Below the pieces are notes generated by a model that saw nothing but the letters and a program-made list of their open reading frames with translations, searched no databases and was not told the origin of the DNA. A stretch of 64,000 nucleotides of DNA from JADLCX01 sp964630785 (lineage in GTDB: Bacteria; Planctomycetota; Phycisphaerae; Phycisphaerales; UBA1924): positions 1-64,000 of the forward strand of contig CAZVZG010000016.1 in the NCBI GenBank assembly GCA_964630785.1, in the 5' to 3' direction. The position numbers and the translations under genes were made by a program. Positions 20,934-30,512 of this stretch are shown in pieces (position 1 is the first letter of the stretch; each line of letters starts with the position of its first letter).

Positions 20934-22468
20934 CCGCCCGTCGCGCCGCGATCACCCGCGCCTACGGCGTCTCGCTGTTGGCGGCCCTGGCGGCGTACCT
21001 GCCCGGCCTGTGGTTCCCGCACTGGCTCTGGGACCCGGGCTTCTATACCGCCGTCTCGCTGCAAGCCTCGCGCGACGGCCACTGGTGGACGCTCGCCCAT
21101 GCCAACCTGACGTATTTCAACAAGCCGCCGCTGTGGTTCTGGGTGCACGGCGCGTTCGCGAGCGTGTTGGGCGAGGCCGACTGGGTGCTGCGCCTGCCCG
21201 ACCTGCTGGCCGCGCTGGCGTGCGTCGGGCTGCTGGTCTCGATCGTCATCCGCCTGCACGGCCCGCGCGTGGCCTTGATCGCGGGTGTGGCGCTGGCGCT
21301 CTGCGACGAATACATCCGGCGGATCAGCCAGTTCCGGCTCGACATCGCGCACACGGCGTTCATGCTGCTGGCCCTGCGTCTGGTGATCGCCGGGTTCATG
21401 CCCCGGCCCCACGGGCGGCCGCAAAGCATGAGCGCCGCCCCCGCACGCCCGTGGCTCATCGTCCTCGCGGGCGTGCCGATCGGCCTGGCCATGCTCACCA
21501 AGCCGATTTTCGGCCTGCTGGCGCTCGCGCTCGCGGGCGTGTGGATCCTGCTCGTGGGCGGGCGCTCGCGCCGCGCGGCGTGGTGGCTCATCCCCGCGGC
21601 CGCCGTCGCCGTCGCCGTGGCCGCGCCGTGGCACCTGTCGATGTGGACCATCCACGGCGACTCGTTCGTCAACGCCTACTTCCTGCGCGAGACGCTGCGA
21701 AGGGCCACGGGCACGAGGTTCAACCCCGAGCCGTGGTACGCGTACTTCGTCTACCTCTCCGGCGTCTCGACCGACCTGGGCCGGCGGCTGGGCGGGCGCA
21801 GCGTCGCTTGGTGGTATGTGCCGTGGGTGCTGTGCGTGCTCGGCTCAGTTGTGTGGTGGGCGTGCGGGCGCATCCGCGGGCGCAAGCTCGCGCCGCGACT
21901 CTCGCCCGCCGGCGGCGTGCTGGCCCAGGTCTGGACCTTCGGCCTGCTCGCGGCGCTCTGCCTGTTCGGCGACAAGAAGTCGTGGTACCTGATGCCGGTT
22001 TTCCCCGGCCTGGCGTGGATCGCGGCCTTGTTTCTGGCGAGGATCACGCCGCGGAGTGTGCGCGGCATCGTGCGGGCCGTGGCGTGGCCCGCCGCCGCGG
22101 GCGCGCTGGTCGCGGTTGTGGTCTTCCGGCCCAGCTTCGAGCGCGACGCCGGCGCTCCGCCCGACATGACCGTGATCGAAAACTACCTGCGCGACCACCC
22201 CAACGAGGACTACTGGGACGGGTCGGTTCAATACTACGATAACGCCCGGCTCTACATCCGCAGCGGCGTGTGGCCGAAGTTCACGCACGACCCCAACACC
22301 GACGAGCGATGGAGGGTGCCGGTTGGCGCGCTGCTCGTCTTCGACAAGACGCGCAGACCCCCAGACCCGAGCGATCATGTGCTGCTCGACGGCGAGCGGT
22401 TCGTGGTGGTCCGGCGAACCAGCGAGAACGCGCCGCAGCCGAAGGTGGGCACGGGGACGGGGCGATAG
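20930..22468 (+). CDS. glycosyltransferase family 39 / ArnT-like membrane protein
   Basis: 512 residues with about ten membrane helices. An early loop with WDPGFYTAVSLQASRDGHWWTL and then NLTYFNKPPLWFW matches the dolichyl-/undecaprenyl-phosphate-sugar transferases of the GT39/ArnT group, where acidic residues of the first loop are catalytic. The C-terminal ~110 residues form a soluble domain (DPNTDERWRVPVGALLVFD). Such enzymes transfer a sugar from a lipid carrier to protein or lipid A at the periplasmic face. The acceptor here is unknown. Coupled to the ABC permease upstream. Confidence 0.75.
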   Translation: MTARRAAITRAYGVSLLAALAAYLPGLWFPHWLWDPGFYTAVSLQASRDGHWWTLAHANLTYFNKPPLWFWVHGAFASVLGEADWVLRLPDLLAALACVGLLVSIVIRLHGPRVALIAGVALALCDEYIRRISQFRLDIAHTAFMLLALRLVIAGFMPRPHGRPQSMSAAPARPWLIVLAGVPIGLAMLTKPIFGLLALALAGVWILLVGGRSRRAAWWLIPAAAVAVAVAAPWHLSMWTIHGDSFVNAYFLRETLRRATGTRFNPEPWYAYFVYLSGVSTDLGRRLGGRSVAWWYVPWVLCVLGSVVWWACGRIRGRKLAPRLSPAGGVLAQVWTFGLLAALCLFGDKKSWYLMPVFPGLAWIAALFLARITPRSVRGIVRAVAWPAAAGALVAVVVFRPSFERDAGAPPDMTVIENYLRDHPNEDYWDGSVQYYDNARLYIRSGVWPKFTHDPNTDERWRVPVGALLVFDKTRRPPDPSDHVLLDGERFVVVRRTSENAPQPKVGTGTGR

Positions 22469-22503
22469 GCCGGCTCGTTCGGCGCGTCTGACGACGGGCC
22501 GCG

Positions 22504-23718
22504 TCAGTTGCCCTTGACCGCGTCCACGCGCAGGGCCAGCATCGTGTGCAGCATCGGGTACTGCACCGAGGCACGGTACACGTCGTAGCGCGTGCCGGTC
22601 CAGCCCAGTTTTTCGAGCACCCGGCGGACGGCGCCGGCGTGGTTGGGCGACCCGCCCAGCAGCGGCACCGAGTCCAGCGAACCGAGGTACTGCACGCTCT
22701 CCTGCTGCGGCATCAGCTCCGAGGCGCGCTCGGCGAACGCCTGCTCGGGGTGCTCGCGGCACGCGTACATGCAGCACCTCGCCGTGCCGGGTTCGGTCCA
22801 ACCCGCCGGCAGCAGCAGCTCCCACACCAGCGTCTGCGTGGGGATCGTGACGAACGTGCGCCCGTAATAGTCGGTCGAGAGGGCCCTGGACATCGCCTCG
22901 TGCCACTGCATCCAGTACACGGTCGCCGCGCCCGTGCGCCCGGGCGGCAACCTCAGCTTGCTCTCGCCCTCGGCCCCGCCCTCGGCGTGGGGCGGCAACT
23001 CCGGACGGGGCCCGGTGCAGAACTCGTCCAGCAGTTCCGCGGGGTGGCGGATGGGCGCCGGCGGGGCGTCGCCGGCGGTCTGCGGCGTGCCCTTGGTGCG
23101 CATCATGATGGTGACGTCGGTGGCCTCGCTCACACGGACCCGCTCCAGACCGATCGCCGCCTGGATGAGGGCGCTGTCGAGAACAAACTCCGGGCCGGGC
23201 TGGGCGTGGAAGATGCTCGTCCGGATCAGCGTCTGGGCGTGGATACCCCAGAGCTGCGACGCCGTGCGGAAGTGCGACTTACGGAGCTTGGTCTCGTACG
23301 GCGCATCCTTCCGCTGGCCCAGGCCATTGAGGACCGACACCAGCGACTCGCGGTTGCCGGCGTACATGGCGACGAACCGCTCGAAGGTCGCGAACGCCGT
23401 GTCCATCCGGTCGATCACCCGCATGGACACCCGACGCTTGCGGGCCGAGACCAGCAGCCGGCGCACCGACGATCGCGCCGGGATGTTGTGGACCTCGCCC
23501 AGCGGGTGCGGCGACTGGACGACCCGGAAGATCTGCCAGGCGAGCTTCTTGTCCAGCCCGAGCGACTGCTCCAGGTCGACCGCCCTGAGCACGGGGGGTG
23601 GGAGCTCCGCGATCAGCTCGCTCAGGGCGGCGCGAAGGTCCCCCAGAACCTCGACCGCCTCGACTTCCACGGCCCGGGATTGGGCCTCAACCAGTTTGGA
23701 CGTCGCCATTTGGGTCAT
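22504..23718 (-). CDS. conserved-looking cytoplasmic protein, possible DNA-binding N-terminus
   Basis: 404 residues from ATG at 23718; another ATG nine bases later and upstream starts are possible. No signal peptide or membrane helix. Residues ~35-95 contain LEQSLGLDKKLAWQIFRVV and SSVRRLLVSARKRRVS, which look like a helix-turn-helix segment. The remainder has no motif I know, but its mixed composition and lack of low complexity argue for a real globular protein. Divergent from the second prepilin gene, sharing a 170-base promoter region with tandem palindromic boxes. It may regulate that locus, which is inference from position only. Confidence 0.6.
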   Translation of the reverse strand: MTQMATSKLVEAQSRAVEVEAVEVLGDLRAALSELIAELPPPVLRAVDLEQSLGLDKKLAWQIFRVVQSPHPLGEVHNIPARSSVRRLLVSARKRRVSMRVIDRMDTAFATFERFVAMYAGNRESLVSVLNGLGQRKDAPYETKLRKSHFRTASQLWGIHAQTLIRTSIFHAQPGPEFVLDSALIQAAIGLERVRVSEATDVTIMMRTKGTPQTAGDAPPAPIRHPAELLDEFCTGPRPELPPHAEGGAEGESKLRLPPGRTGAATVYWMQWHEAMSRALSTDYYGRTFVTIPTQTLVWELLLPAGWTEPGTARCCMYACREHPEQAFAERASELMPQQESVQYLGSLDSVPLLGGSPNHAGAVRRVLEKLGWTGTRYDVYRASVQYPMLHTMLALRVDAVKGN

Positions 23719-23768
23719 GATACTGATCCGAGAGCCCATCCACAGGATACACCCCGGCATCTGATTTG

Positions 23769-23828
23769 TCCGAAATTTCAGAAACTTTCTTGTCAAAGCG
23801 TCCGAATAGCAAGGTCGTCGGTATGGTT
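23769..23828 (+). promoter_or_regulatory. tandem palindromic boxes upstream of prepilin gene (copy 1)
   Basis: TCC then GAAATTTC-A-GAAACTTTC at 23772-23789, two adjacent near-palindromes of type GAAAnTTTC. TATGGTT follows at 23822-23828. The same arrangement with almost the same spacing occurs at 24982-25042. Likely an operator with a downstream -10-like element. Confidence 0.5.
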
Positions 23829-23889
23829 ACCGGGACGGTCCGCCCGCGTGCGCGGGCCGCGAACCGACCTTCGGAAAGGACCCGCCGCC

Positions 23890-24963
23890 ATGTCACCCCC
23901 GCCTCGCCGCCCCGGGTTCTCGCTAATCGAGCTGCTGGTGGTGGTCGCGATCATCGCGGTGCTGGTGAGCCTGGTGATGCCGGCGCTCTCCGGGGCCCGA
24001 GCCGCGGCCAGGAGCGCCGTGAGCCTGTCCAACCTCCGCCAGTGCGCGACGCTCCAGTTCGCCTACGCCGCGGACTCGAAGGACTCGTTCGTCAACCCCT
24101 TCGGCCCGAACAACTACGGCGTGCCGTGGTACGACGTTGTGGCGCCCCGCTCGCAGAACGGAACGCCCGGCGGCGGCGCGTGGGTATGGGACTTCGGCAA
24201 CGACGACTGGACCACCGAGCTCTTTGCGGCCCATTGGGCCAGCCTCATCACGCAGTACATCTCGGGAAACAACCTCTACAGCGACATGCTGGTGGCGCCC
24301 AACGACACGGCGGCGAGGCTGCGGTTCGCGGCGCTGCTGCCCAAGGTGAACGCCACCAAGGCCTCCGGGTTGTCGGATTCCTCGCGGGACGGCTTCATGT
24401 TCGACACTTCTTACTGGTACCCGCCCACGTTCTGGTTCGCGCCGGAACGGTACCGGGATACCCAGTGGGTGCCCGCGGGGCAGTTCACCGGCGGCCAGCT
24501 CTGGCGTCGAAACCGGCTCGACCACGTGGTCTCGCCGCAGGCGAAGGTGATGGTGTTCGAGCGGATGGACTTCTCACGCCCCACTCGCCGGGCCCGCAAT
24601 GGCGGGCGCGAGGCCTATTCGCCCACGTTCAACAACCCTGAGGCCACCACGCGATTCGCGACCGTGGACGGCGGCGTGTCGAGCATCAAGGTGGCCGCGT
24701 TGTACGACCTCACCGACCCACAGACCTCGCGCCCGGAGGATGCCGACGTCTTCGACCCCTCGGGGGAGTGGCGGGTGCCGGACTCGATCCTGGGCGATCC
24801 CAACCGGCCGTTCTCGTCCTCGCTGCACGGCTACGGGCTGGGACGGGACGGGCTGGAGAACGGCGACGGGTCCATGCTGCGGGCGCCCGGCGGGTTCAAC
24901 GCCTACCGGGCTTTCTTCTGGGCGACCCGCCGGGGTGTACAGGGTCGGGACATTCCCCGATAG
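23890..24963 (+). CDS. type IV prepilin-like protein, DUF1559-like
   Basis: 357 residues from ATG at 23890 with GGAAAGGA about 9 bases upstream. The leader MSPPPRRPG|FSLIELLVVVAII is a textbook class III signal: cleavage after Gly9, Glu5 in the mature protein. After the helix comes ALSGARAAARSAVSLSNLRQC, the amphipathic part typical of planctomycete DUF1559-like prepilins. The C-terminal two thirds is rich in Trp, Phe and Asn. The surface role (pilus, secretion or adhesion) is not known. It is flanked on both sides by the same tandem palindromic boxes. Confidence 0.85.
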   Translation: MSPPPRRPGFSLIELLVVVAIIAVLVSLVMPALSGARAAARSAVSLSNLRQCATLQFAYAADSKDSFVNPFGPNNYGVPWYDVVAPRSQNGTPGGGAWVWDFGNDDWTTELFAAHWASLITQYISGNNLYSDMLVAPNDTAARLRFAALLPKVNATKASGLSDSSRDGFMFDTSYWYPPTFWFAPERYRDTQWVPAGQFTGGQLWRRNRLDHVVSPQAKVMVFERMDFSRPTRRARNGGREAYSPTFNNPEATTRFATVDGGVSSIKVAALYDLTDPQTSRPEDADVFDPSGEWRVPDSILGDPNRPFSSSLHGYGLGRDGLENGDGSMLRAPGGFNAYRAFFWATRRGVQGRDIPR

Positions 24964-24981
24964 ATCGCTTTAATTGCGCAT

Positions 24982-25042
24982 TCCAAAATTTCTGAAACTT
25001 TCCACCGATTGTTCGCCCGGCCGGAGTTCCCAGAGTATGGTT
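24982..25042 (+). promoter_or_regulatory. tandem palindromic boxes upstream of dockerin gene (copy 2)
   Basis: TCC then AAAATTTC-T-GAAACTTTC at 24985-25002, 16 of 18 identical to copy 1, with TATGGTT at 25036-25042. It starts 19 bases after the prepilin stop and about 205 bases before the next start codon. Confidence 0.5.
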
Positions 25043-25187
25043 CGGATGCCTTGATCCGTTTCGGCACACCCTTGCGCCCGCGTTCCCGGACAAGCCGGAG
25101 CCGCGGAGCGGCGGGGAGGGGTGGGCCCCGCGTTCCACGTCGAATCGTTCCCGGAGTTCAACCTCGGACCCTTTCGGAGATCGGCCC

Positions 25188-26876
25188 ATGAAACGAGTTC
25201 TTGCCCTCGTCGGTCTGGCCTGCTGTCTGGCGGCCTCCGCCAACGCCCAGACGTCGCGCCTGGTGGTCGGCCAGTACGGTTATGACCCCGACGACGTCCC
25301 CCCGACATTCGAGACGGACCTGAACGCCGGATTTCCGGGATCGGTGAGCTGGTTCGGCGGATTCTCGTTCTTTGTGCAGGGAGCGACCTGCACGCCGCAG
25401 AACCTGGTCTATATGACCACCGGCACGTTCTCGACGGACCTGTACGTGACGATCCCGGGTCGCAGCCCCAGCTTCGTGGCCCCGACCTCGCAGACGATCT
25501 TCGGTCTCGGCTACGCGGGCGGGCAGCTTTACGGATGGGCGCAGTACGCCTCGCCCAGCGGGATCTACCGCATCGACACCCAGACGGGCGCGTGCACGCT
25601 GGCCGTGGCCTCGACCAGCGAGCTGTTCTTCGCCCTCGACGGCAACCCGGCCGACGGCATGCTCTACGGGTATTCGGAGTACGGGACCACCGGGCTGTAC
25701 CGGATCAACCCGACCACCGGTGAGAAGCACCGCATCGCGCCCCCGCCGCCGGTGGCGACCTTCCCCAACGCCTACGGCTCGTGCCGCGGGCTGGCGGTGG
25801 GCAACAACGTCGTGTACCTGACCAACACATGGAACGGGCGCGAGGTGAGCGATCCGGACCACGTCGCGGCGGACAACTACTACGCCTACGACCTCTCGCA
25901 GGGCGACAACGGCGTGTACGTCGCGTTCCCGAACCCCTACGCGGACAGCACCCCGCAGGGCGGCGACAGCTTCTGGTACGACCCGACCGTCGTCCCGACC
26001 GTGCCGGTGCCCGCCAACGACGTCTGCGCCAACGCCACGCCGGTCGGGGAGGGCTCCTTCGCCTTCGACTCCACCTGGGCGAATACCGATGGCTACTCGG
26101 GCTGCGGCGGGTTCAACGACGTGTGGTTCCAGTACACCCCGACCCAGTCGTACTTCGCGCAGATCTCGACCTGCGGCGGCGCTGATTTCGACACCATCCT
26201 CACGGCGTACCCGAGCTGCGGGGGCACCGAGCTCGATTGCAACGACGACAGCCCGGCCTGCCCGGTCCAGAGCACCATCGGCATGCAGGTGACCGCCGGC
26301 GTGCCCGTGTGGGTGCGCGTCTCGGGCTGGAGCGACGAGGATCGCGGACCCGGCACGCTGACCATCGGCCCCTGCCCCGGCATCAGCATCGACTCGCAGC
26401 CGGTGAGCCGCACGATCAACGCCTGCACCGCCACCGCCAGCAGCAGCACGGCCGACTTCTTCGTCCGTTTCACGGTCAACGCCTCCGGACGCGGGGACAT
26501 CTCTTACCAGTGGCTCCGCAACGGCGTGCCGCTCAACGACGTCGGCTCGGGCTCGACCGAGGAGTACGGCGTGCTCAACACGCACGGGTGGTCGATGATC
26601 ATCATCCGCCCGACCGCGGCCGATGCGGGCGTGTACACCTGCGTGCTCAGCAGCAGCGAGTGCAACGAGACCGTCAGCGTCACCACCGAGCCCGCCACGC
26701 TCACCTACTGCGCCGCCGACTTCAACTGCGCCGGCGGGGTCACCGTGCAGGACATCTTCGACTTCCTCGCGGCCTATTTCGGCGGGGATGCCCGGGCCGA
26801 CTTCAACGGTGTCGGCGGGATCACAGTCCAGGACATCTTCGACTTCCTCGCGGCCTACTTCACCGGTTGCCCATAA
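25188..26876 (+). CDS. exported protein with Ig-like domain and GC-type dockerin anchor
   Basis: 562 residues. The signal peptide ends at SANAQ. Residues ~20-270 form a repetitive beta structure (YGWAQYASPSGIYRIDTQTG, YGYSEYGTTGLYRINPTTG) suggesting a propeller-like fold. Residues ~275-395 resemble a PPC-type beta domain with CGGFNDVWFQYTP and DFDTILTAY. Residues ~400-505 form an Ig-like domain (YQWLRNGVPL, DAGVYTCVLSS). The end has two dockerin-like repeats, DFNCAGGVTVQDIFDFLAAYF and DFNGVGGITVQDIFDFLAAYF, between Cys-Ala-Ala and the terminal Cys-Pro. Likely cell-surface or matrix protein, and the first of five with this anchor in the window. Confidence 0.85.
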   Translation: MKRVLALVGLACCLAASANAQTSRLVVGQYGYDPDDVPPTFETDLNAGFPGSVSWFGGFSFFVQGATCTPQNLVYMTTGTFSTDLYVTIPGRSPSFVAPTSQTIFGLGYAGGQLYGWAQYASPSGIYRIDTQTGACTLAVASTSELFFALDGNPADGMLYGYSEYGTTGLYRINPTTGEKHRIAPPPPVATFPNAYGSCRGLAVGNNVVYLTNTWNGREVSDPDHVAADNYYAYDLSQGDNGVYVAFPNPYADSTPQGGDSFWYDPTVVPTVPVPANDVCANATPVGEGSFAFDSTWANTDGYSGCGGFNDVWFQYTPTQSYFAQISTCGGADFDTILTAYPSCGGTELDCNDDSPACPVQSTIGMQVTAGVPVWVRVSGWSDEDRGPGTLTIGPCPGISIDSQPVSRTINACTATASSSTADFFVRFTVNASGRGDISYQWLRNGVPLNDVGSGSTEEYGVLNTHGWSMIIIRPTAADAGVYTCVLSSSECNETVSVTTEPATLTYCAADFNCAGGVTVQDIFDFLAAYFGGDARADFNGVGGITVQDIFDFLAAYFTGCP

Positions 26877-27303
26877 CGCAACCGGGACCGGAGGATCGGG
26901 GCCGGACCTTGAACGTCGATGGGTGATGGACCCATCTCCGGGCGACCGGACGGCCCTCGTCCTCCCGCTCCGCCCGATTGCTCCTGTCTGCCCTGCGCAC
27001 GGCGGCGTGTCCTCCTCCCGAGGCACGCCGCCTGTCGCTTTGGGTGGTGAACGCAAGCAACCTCCGTCCGCTTCAACGGGCCCCGGTCCGGCACGAAGAT
27101 CGCATCGCTGCTTGCCCATCTTCACCTGCCCGGACGGGTTCGTCAACTTTGGCGACCCTCGATGCGACAACACCTCTTTCGCCGCACGCCCGATCGCGTA
27201 TGCTGAACGCGACGGCGCCGTTACGGACTGCACGCGCTCGTGCTCGGTTCGTGCCGGGGCCGCGGCAGAGTCTGGAGGTTGCTTGCCCCGCGCCCGTTCC
27301 AGG
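26877..27303 (+). other. intergenic region between dockerin genes
   Basis: 427 bases without a gene I can support. No hairpin with a T-run follows the stop, and no promoter hexamers are clear. Reading frames across it on both strands look like GC-rich chance frames. Confidence 0.4.
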
Positions 27304-28740
27304 ATGTTCAACGCCGGCGCGCCCGTCGCCCTCGCGGTAACCGCTGGCTTGCTCGGCGCGAGCGCCGCGGCGGCGGTCGGGCCGGACGTGGTCGTCAGCA
27401 TCGTCGGGCCCGACCTGACCAAGTACGGCACGCGCGATGCGGGCACGCCGGGGGATCCGCGTCTGGTCACGGGCTACTCGCTCACCACCACTGCGTGCAA
27501 CATCGGCGACGAGCCCGCCGCGTGGGTGGACGACACCAACATGCACCCGGTCATCGCGCAGCAGTTCTACCGGCTGCACGCCGGGCGCTTCGAGCAGATC
27601 GGGCTGAGCTGGCTCAAGCACGCCTTCTGCGCCGCCGACGAGCCCGGTTGCACCAACCTCGTCCCCGGTTCGGCCTATCAGGGCGACTTCACGTGCTACA
27701 CGCTCGGGCTCTTCGCCAACGACACGTACTCGTCGTTCCTCAACAGCCGGCAATACACGCTCGGGCCGCGCTCGGAGGTGGACGCGGCGACGGGTTACTT
27801 CCCGTACCCGTTCACGCTTGGCTGGGGGCTCTTGGGCGACTGCACGTACAAGCGCATGCAGGTCGCGAGCGCCGACCTGAGCCCGGCGAACTACCCCGGC
27901 GCCCGCTTCTTCGCCGAGGCGCACTACGTCACACCCGACGAGGCCTCGCCCGCACGCACCAACAACGCCTCGTACCGCGAGGCGCTGGTCGGCGGCCTGT
28001 CCAACGGGCAGGCGAGCGAGAACTGCTCGCCCGCCATCCAGGGCTACAACCTGACGCTCACCGGCGCGACCGTCCCCTTCAAGCCCGCGATCGAGGCGTG
28101 GAAGGCGGTCGATCCCTCGGTGGTGCTCATCCCCGTGGACATCGCCGACGACGGGCGCGTGATCCTCGCGTGCAAGGCGGTCTCGCTCGGCGGCGGCGTG
28201 TGGGGGTACGAGTACGCGATCTATAACCACAACTCGAACCGGGCCATCGGGCGCTTCGGCCTGCCCAAGAGCAGCGACCCGGGCGTCGCTGTCACCGACC
28301 TGGGCTTCCACGCGCCCGCCTACCACTCGGGCGAACCGTTCGGCAACGCCGCGTGGACGCCGAGCGTTGGGGCCGGCTCGGTCGAATGGTCCACTGAGCC
28401 CTTCGACACCAACCCCAACGCCAACGCGATCCGCTGGGGCACGCTCGACAACTTCCGGTTCCACGCCAACCGGGCCCCAGTGCTGGGAACGGTGACGCTC
28501 GGCCTGTTCGCGCCCGGCAACCCGGACGATCCCGCATCCGTACGGGTCCCCGGCGTGCCCGTGCCCGCAGACGCCTGCCCCGGCGATTTCGACGGTTCCG
28601 GCAGCACTTCGCCGCAGGACCTGTTTGATTTCCTCGCCGCGTATTTCTCGGGCCAGCCCAGCGCGGACGTCAACGTTGACGGACAGATCAGTGTCCAAGA
28701 CGTTTTCGACTTCCTTTCGGCATGGTTTGCGGGGTGCTGA
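27304..28740 (+). CDS. exported dockerin-anchored protein, paralogue A
   Basis: 478 residues from ATG at 27304. The signal peptide ends at ASAAAAVG. The ~400-residue N-terminal domain shared by four proteins of this window starts with GPDVVVS and carries ACNIGDEP, HPVIAQQFYRL, GRFEQIGLSWLKHAF, YEYAIYNHNSNR, FHAPAYHSGEP and NAIRWGTLDNFRF. At the end are two dockerin-like loops, DFDGSGSTSPQDLFDFL and DVNVDGQISVQDVFDFLSAWF. The second one has the classical D-x-N-x-D-G-x-[IV]-x-x-x-D calcium loop. It ends AGC. Domain function unknown, presumably extracellular. Confidence 0.85.
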   Translation: MFNAGAPVALAVTAGLLGASAAAAVGPDVVVSIVGPDLTKYGTRDAGTPGDPRLVTGYSLTTTACNIGDEPAAWVDDTNMHPVIAQQFYRLHAGRFEQIGLSWLKHAFCAADEPGCTNLVPGSAYQGDFTCYTLGLFANDTYSSFLNSRQYTLGPRSEVDAATGYFPYPFTLGWGLLGDCTYKRMQVASADLSPANYPGARFFAEAHYVTPDEASPARTNNASYREALVGGLSNGQASENCSPAIQGYNLTLTGATVPFKPAIEAWKAVDPSVVLIPVDIADDGRVILACKAVSLGGGVWGYEYAIYNHNSNRAIGRFGLPKSSDPGVAVTDLGFHAPAYHSGEPFGNAAWTPSVGAGSVEWSTEPFDTNPNANAIRWGTLDNFRFHANRAPVLGTVTLGLFAPGNPDDPASVRVPGVPVPADACPGDFDGSGSTSPQDLFDFLAAYFSGQPSADVNVDGQISVQDVFDFLSAWFAGC

Positions 28741-28945
28741 CGGAATTGGCCGCCCAACGGAGGGCCCGGTGATGATCAACGGATTTATTTGTCTGTGGAA
28801 TGTTTGCTCGGGTCGCGAATGGGTGCATCCTTTGTGGTAACTCGGCCGTATCGCGGGATAGCCCGTTCGGGCTGTTGTTTGCGCGCGATACCCGGGGGTA
28901 GGTCAGGCAGCGGTCGCGCTCCCGGAGCGCGCCGAAGGAGGATCC

Positions 28946-30409
28946 ATGGCGTCGAAGATGCATCTGTCCGTCGTCGCGGGGCTGGCGGTGGGGCTGTTCA
29001 CTGCGGGCGCGGCCCTGGCGGGTCCGGACGTGGTGGTCAGCACGATCGGAAGCACGCTCACCAAGTACGGCACCAACAACGTCAACGGCGTACCCACCAC
29101 GGGCTACGCGGTGACCACCGTCTCGTGCAACATCGGTGACGCCAACGCTGAGTGGTTCGATACCAACGGCAGCGGCCACACCGCCAACCAGCACCCGGTC
29201 ATCGGCACGCAGCTCTACCGCTTCCATGGCGGGCGCTTCGAGCAGATCGGCCTCAACTGGCTCAAGCACGGGTTCTGCGCCGCCGACGCCCCCAACTGCC
29301 TCAACCTCGACCCGGCGCCCGGCGACGGCAACGATTCCTACCAGCCCGTCAGCTCGTGCGACTGGCTCGGCAAGTTCGCGACCGACACCTACTCGGCCAG
29401 CCTGAACGGGTCGCAGGGCAACTGCGGCCCGCGCTCAGACGTCAACGCCAGCACGGGCGCCTATTCGTTCCCCTACGCGCTCGGCTGGCAGCAGACGGGC
29501 AACTGCGTCTACAAGCGTGTCCAGGTCGCCAACAGCGACCTCAACCCGGCCAACTACTCCGGCGCCCGATACTTCTGCGAGGTGCACTACGTCACGACCG
29601 ACGAAGCCCCCGAGGTCCGCTCCAACAACGCCAGCTACCGCGAGGTGCTCGTCGGCTCGCTCAACACCACCACAAGTTCCTGCACCAACGACGCCGGGCT
29701 CTCGGGGTACAACCTGGCCTTCACCGGTGCGACCGTGCCGCTCAAGCCCGCCATCGAGGCGTGGAAGGTGGTGGACCCCGCGGTCGTGCTCTCGTACGTC
29801 GACGTCCCCGACGACGGACGGATCATCGTCGGCTGCAAGGTTTCCGACCTGAACAACGGCGAGTGGCTGTACGAGTACGCCGTGTACAACCACAACTCCG
29901 ACCGCTCTGTCGGTTCGTTCAGCATCGCCAAGACCAACTCGCCCTCGGTCACCATCACCAACCTCGGCTTCCACGACGTGAGCTACCACTCGGGCGAGGT
30001 GTATGACGGCACGGACTGGACGGGCACGGTCAACGGCACCAGCCTCGACTTCTCGACCACGCCCTACGCCGTCAACGCCAACGCCAACGCCATCCGCTGG
30101 AGCACGCTCTACAACTTCCGCTTCAAGGCCAACCAGCCGCCCACCACCGGCAGCGTCACCCTCGGCCTCTTCAAGCCCGGCACGCCCGAGACGATCGACG
30201 CCACCGGCCTGCCCGTGCCCAGCATGCCCTCGGAGTTCTGCCCCGCCGACTTCAACCACAGCGGCGGCGGCGTGACCGTGCAGGACATCTTCGACTTCCT
30301 CGCCGGCTACTTCGCCGGCAACACCGCGGCCGACTTCAACGGCGTCGGCGGGATCACGGTCCAGGATATCTTCGACTTCCTCACGGCCTACTTCACGCCC
30401 TGCCCGTAA
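28946..30409 (+). CDS. exported dockerin-anchored protein, paralogue B
   Basis: 487 residues; AAGGAGG lies 5 bases before the ATG at 28946. Signal peptide MHLSVVAGLAVGLFTAGAALA. It is very similar to paralogue A throughout: GPDVVVST, SCNIGDANAEW, HPVIGTQLYRF, GRFEQIGLNWLKHGF, KPAIEAWKVVDPAV, YEYAVYNHNSDR, FHDVSYHSGEV, NAIRWSTLYNFRF. The two dockerin-like repeats are DFNHSGGGVTVQDIFDFL (one extra Gly) and DFNGVGGITVQDIFDFL, ending TPCP. Tandem duplication with paralogue A is the simplest origin. A strong terminator follows. Confidence 0.88.
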   Translation: MASKMHLSVVAGLAVGLFTAGAALAGPDVVVSTIGSTLTKYGTNNVNGVPTTGYAVTTVSCNIGDANAEWFDTNGSGHTANQHPVIGTQLYRFHGGRFEQIGLNWLKHGFCAADAPNCLNLDPAPGDGNDSYQPVSSCDWLGKFATDTYSASLNGSQGNCGPRSDVNASTGAYSFPYALGWQQTGNCVYKRVQVANSDLNPANYSGARYFCEVHYVTTDEAPEVRSNNASYREVLVGSLNTTTSSCTNDAGLSGYNLAFTGATVPLKPAIEAWKVVDPAVVLSYVDVPDDGRIIVGCKVSDLNNGEWLYEYAVYNHNSDRSVGSFSIAKTNSPSVTITNLGFHDVSYHSGEVYDGTDWTGTVNGTSLDFSTTPYAVNANANAIRWSTLYNFRFKANQPPTTGSVTLGLFKPGTPETIDATGLPVPSMPSEFCPADFNHSGGGVTVQDIFDFLAGYFAGNTAADFNGVGGITVQDIFDFLTAYFTPCP

Positions 30410-30441
30410 AGTCGGCTCGAGCACTCAGCCTTTTCTCCATG

Positions 30442-30484
30442 CAACCCGCCCGGGAGTGTTTCCGGGCGGGTTGTGCATTTTTTG
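30442..30484 (+). terminator. Rho-independent terminator of paralogue B
   Basis: A 12-bp perfect stem CAACCCGCCCGG / CCGGGCGGGTTG (30442-30453 with 30462-30473), 8-base loop, then TGCATTTTTTG. Confidence 0.9.
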
Positions 30485-30512
30485 AGATACCCACTCCTCA
30501 TACCCTGCCTCC

